A stretch of 14,414 bases of DNA, from the NCBI GenBank assembly GCA_030740295.1, contig JASLXP010000062.1:1-14414 (forward strand). Reading direction: 5' to 3'. Shown here piece by piece: positions 13,193 to 14,414 of this stretch. Made by a program: the position numbers and the translations under genes. Origin of the DNA: Planctomycetota bacterium (GTDB lineage: Bacteria; Planctomycetota; PUPC01; JACPCR01). The notes beneath the pieces were generated by a model, which worked only from the letters and a program-made list of their open reading frames with translations, ran no database searches and had not been told where the DNA came from. Position 1 is the stretch's first letter. Every line of letters begins with the position of its first letter.

Positions 13193-14380
13193 TTAGAACA
13201 TCGCTCGGCGACGCGCCTCTGCCAATTTGCCGATCACCGCTTCTGCTTCCCGATAATTGGGGAATCGCTTTTCATCGGTCTTGAATGCTGCCGTGTGTGC
13301 AAACCTCTTCCCGCCGACAATTCGCAGTCCGTGTTTCTTGTGAAGGAGCTCGTGATACATCACAAACTCCACCACGGATCGAGGCACGTCCGGACTGTCG
13401 AGCGTGGAAGAGAGCATGACCTCGTCTTTGATGAACGAATAGTGTCCGAATTTCCGGAATGTCTCTCTCTGGCTCCAGCGAAGACGGGGCCGTTCGATAT
13501 TGCCATTGAAAAAGGTGTTGTTTACTGATTCAAAAATCTCATCCATGTCGTATTCACGGCCCTTGGCGTTCCCTTCAGGCGGATCGAGAATCATCGACAG
13601 CTCGGTCGTGATTGCCTTGTAACTTTCGTGAATCTGGTAGTCATTGATCCGGCGGGTTACCTCTCTATCGCGATGATGGATACATCGGATCAGGTCCCGC
13701 AAAACATCATCGTCTGCGCCAAGGAAACCCACGTCGATCTGATAGAGACGCTTTCCTTGCCTGATCTCAGACATGTAGAGATAGCTGAGATAAGAAAGCT
13801 CAATAAAGGGCTCTCGCTTCTTCGGGGAGAACGAGGGATCCTGAGTGAGCAGGTAGTAGCGATGGACCGTTTCAATGTGAAGGCGCAATCGCTCGTCGGT
13901 GGAGAGCAGTTTGAAGAATGCATACGCACGTCCGGTGCGGGCTTCCAGATTGTGCGGCCCCGCGTTGCGTCTCTCGAAAATCGATTCGAATTGTTCAGTC
14001 CAGTGCTGCAGCTTCGGGCCTATGACATCTACAGCCTGGTCCACCGCGTTGAGCGACGCGTATTCGTTCACACAGTGATGGAAGACCTTCAGGTTGTGCA
14101 CCCCGTTGCGCACTTTGATCGTCTCAGGTTTTACTGGCGCCGGTCTCGAGGGCAGGTTTTCGAAATCGATCTCTTTAAGCCCGTAGTAAGCGCGGCGTGA
14201 AGGCGCGGGCAGGTGGTCGGGAGTCAGCCCGTCTGACGCGCAGATGGATTCGATCTGATGCAGCGTGTCAGACACCTGCCTCCTGAAATCTTCGAGACGG
14301 TTTTCCGGAACGCCCTGCTCAAGCTGTTCCTTGACCGTGCGGGCGATACGAACGATTCCCTTGATGCGGATCGAAGGCAT
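13193..14380 (-). CDS. SprT-like zinc metalloprotease-domain protein with unknown N-terminal region
   Basis: The 395-residue protein has its recognisable domain at the C-terminus (about 278-385): MDEIFESVNNTFFNGNIERP (279-298), LRWSQRETFRKFGHYSF (300-316), VMYHELLHKKHG (340-351) and RFAHTAAFK (359-367). H343, E344 and H347 form the HExxH zinc site, and H362 is the likely third ligand. This layout matches SprT-like/M48-type zincins. The N-terminal about 275 residues are helical and charged with no domain I recognise; no signal peptide or membrane helix is seen, so it is probably cytoplasmic. Start at 14380 lacks a clear Shine-Dalgarno, and no better in-frame start is near. It runs opposite to the DUF58 gene with no obvious functional link. 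Whether it is a DNA-protein crosslink protease, as eukaryotic SPRTN is, cannot be told. Confidence 0.83.
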   Translation of the reverse strand: MPSIRIKGIVRIARTVKEQLEQGVPENRLEDFRRQVSDTLHQIESICASDGLTPDHLPAPSRRAYYGLKEIDFENLPSRPAPVKPETIKVRNGVHNLKVFHHCVNEYASLNAVDQAVDVIGPKLQHWTEQFESIFERRNAGPHNLEARTGRAYAFFKLLSTDERLRLHIETVHRYYLLTQDPSFSPKKREPFIELSYLSYLYMSEIRQGKRLYQIDVGFLGADDDVLRDLIRCIHHRDREVTRRINDYQIHESYKAITTELSMILDPPEGNAKGREYDMDEIFESVNNTFFNGNIERPRLRWSQRETFRKFGHYSFIKDEVMLSSTLDSPDVPRSVVEFVMYHELLHKKHGLRIVGGKRFAHTAAFKTDEKRFPNYREAEAVIGKLAEARRRAMF

Positions 14381-14395
14381 GGGGACGCGAGAATT

Positions 14396-14414
14396 GAATG
14401 GTGAATGGTGAATG
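14396..14414. repeat. Short tandem repeat (GAATGGT units) at the window edge
   Basis: Two full 7-bp GAATGGT units plus GAATG run to the last base and may continue beyond. Such CATTCACC-type tandem arrays occur between genes in several PVC genomes, as I recall. It lies just upstream of the metalloprotease gene start. Confidence 0.6.

Noticed and set aside
1..14414. CRISPR arrays, tRNA genes, insertion sequences, phage genes
   Set aside because: No regularly spaced direct repeats, no tRNA-type T arm other than that of tmRNA, and no transposase, integrase or phage motif was found.

Overview
The window comes from a Gram-negative bacterium. A PVC-group lineage (Verrucomicrobiota, Kiritimatiellota or Planctomycetota) is most likely. 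This inference rests on three things: a gene block of a DUF58 protein, a DUF4175-like membrane protein, a coiled-coil protein and an NPCBM protein, whose sequence motifs I associate with those phyla; several kinds of short GC-rich palindromic repeats between genes; and paired outer-membrane and periplasmic efflux components. No ribosomal RNA or taxonomic marker beyond tmRNA and SmpB is present, so the phylum is not proven. Almost everything is on the minus strand; the one clear plus-strand gene is the DUF58 gene.

Region 1 (1-4292) is a heavy-metal (copper/silver type) efflux cluster read right to left. It starts with a near-consensus -10 element and an overlapping 15-bp dyad. Next come a small Cys-rich exported protein (10 Cys), two tandem, clearly paralogous TolC-type outer membrane factors whose genes overlap by 4 bp, and a CusB-type periplasmic adaptor with a Cys-rich heavy-metal-binding motif. 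The adaptor runs off the left edge. The CusA-type RND pump is expected just beyond it.

Region 2 (4293-5970) is gene-poor and then holds the trans-translation pair. A composite palindromic repeat and further stem-loops (4356-4695) fill a gene-free stretch. They are followed by a hairpin just beyond the tmRNA 3' end, a complete one-piece tmRNA (ssrA, 4892-5243, tag ANNSSANADYRMAA), and smpB with its own likely promoter. SmpB and tmRNA together rescue stalled ribosomes.

Region 3 (5973-13162) is a probable cell-envelope module. Four minus-strand genes, tightly packed for the first three, encode a three-helix membrane protein with a large periplasmic part and coiled coil (DUF4175-like), an exported coiled-coil protein with ten copies of an 8-residue Ser/Gly/Lys/Gln repeat, an exported helical-repeat protein with a poly-Gly linker and a conserved-looking C-terminal motif, and an NPCBM-domain protein. 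A divergent DUF58 (von Willebrand A-like, MIDAS) gene starts 170 bp from the first of these. DUF58 proteins normally work with MoxR-type AAA+ ATPases; none is in this window. The joint job of the module is not known to me.

Region 4 (13193-14414) holds a convergent gene for a 395-residue protein with a C-terminal SprT-like zinc metalloprotease domain (HELLH), and a short tandem repeat at the window edge.
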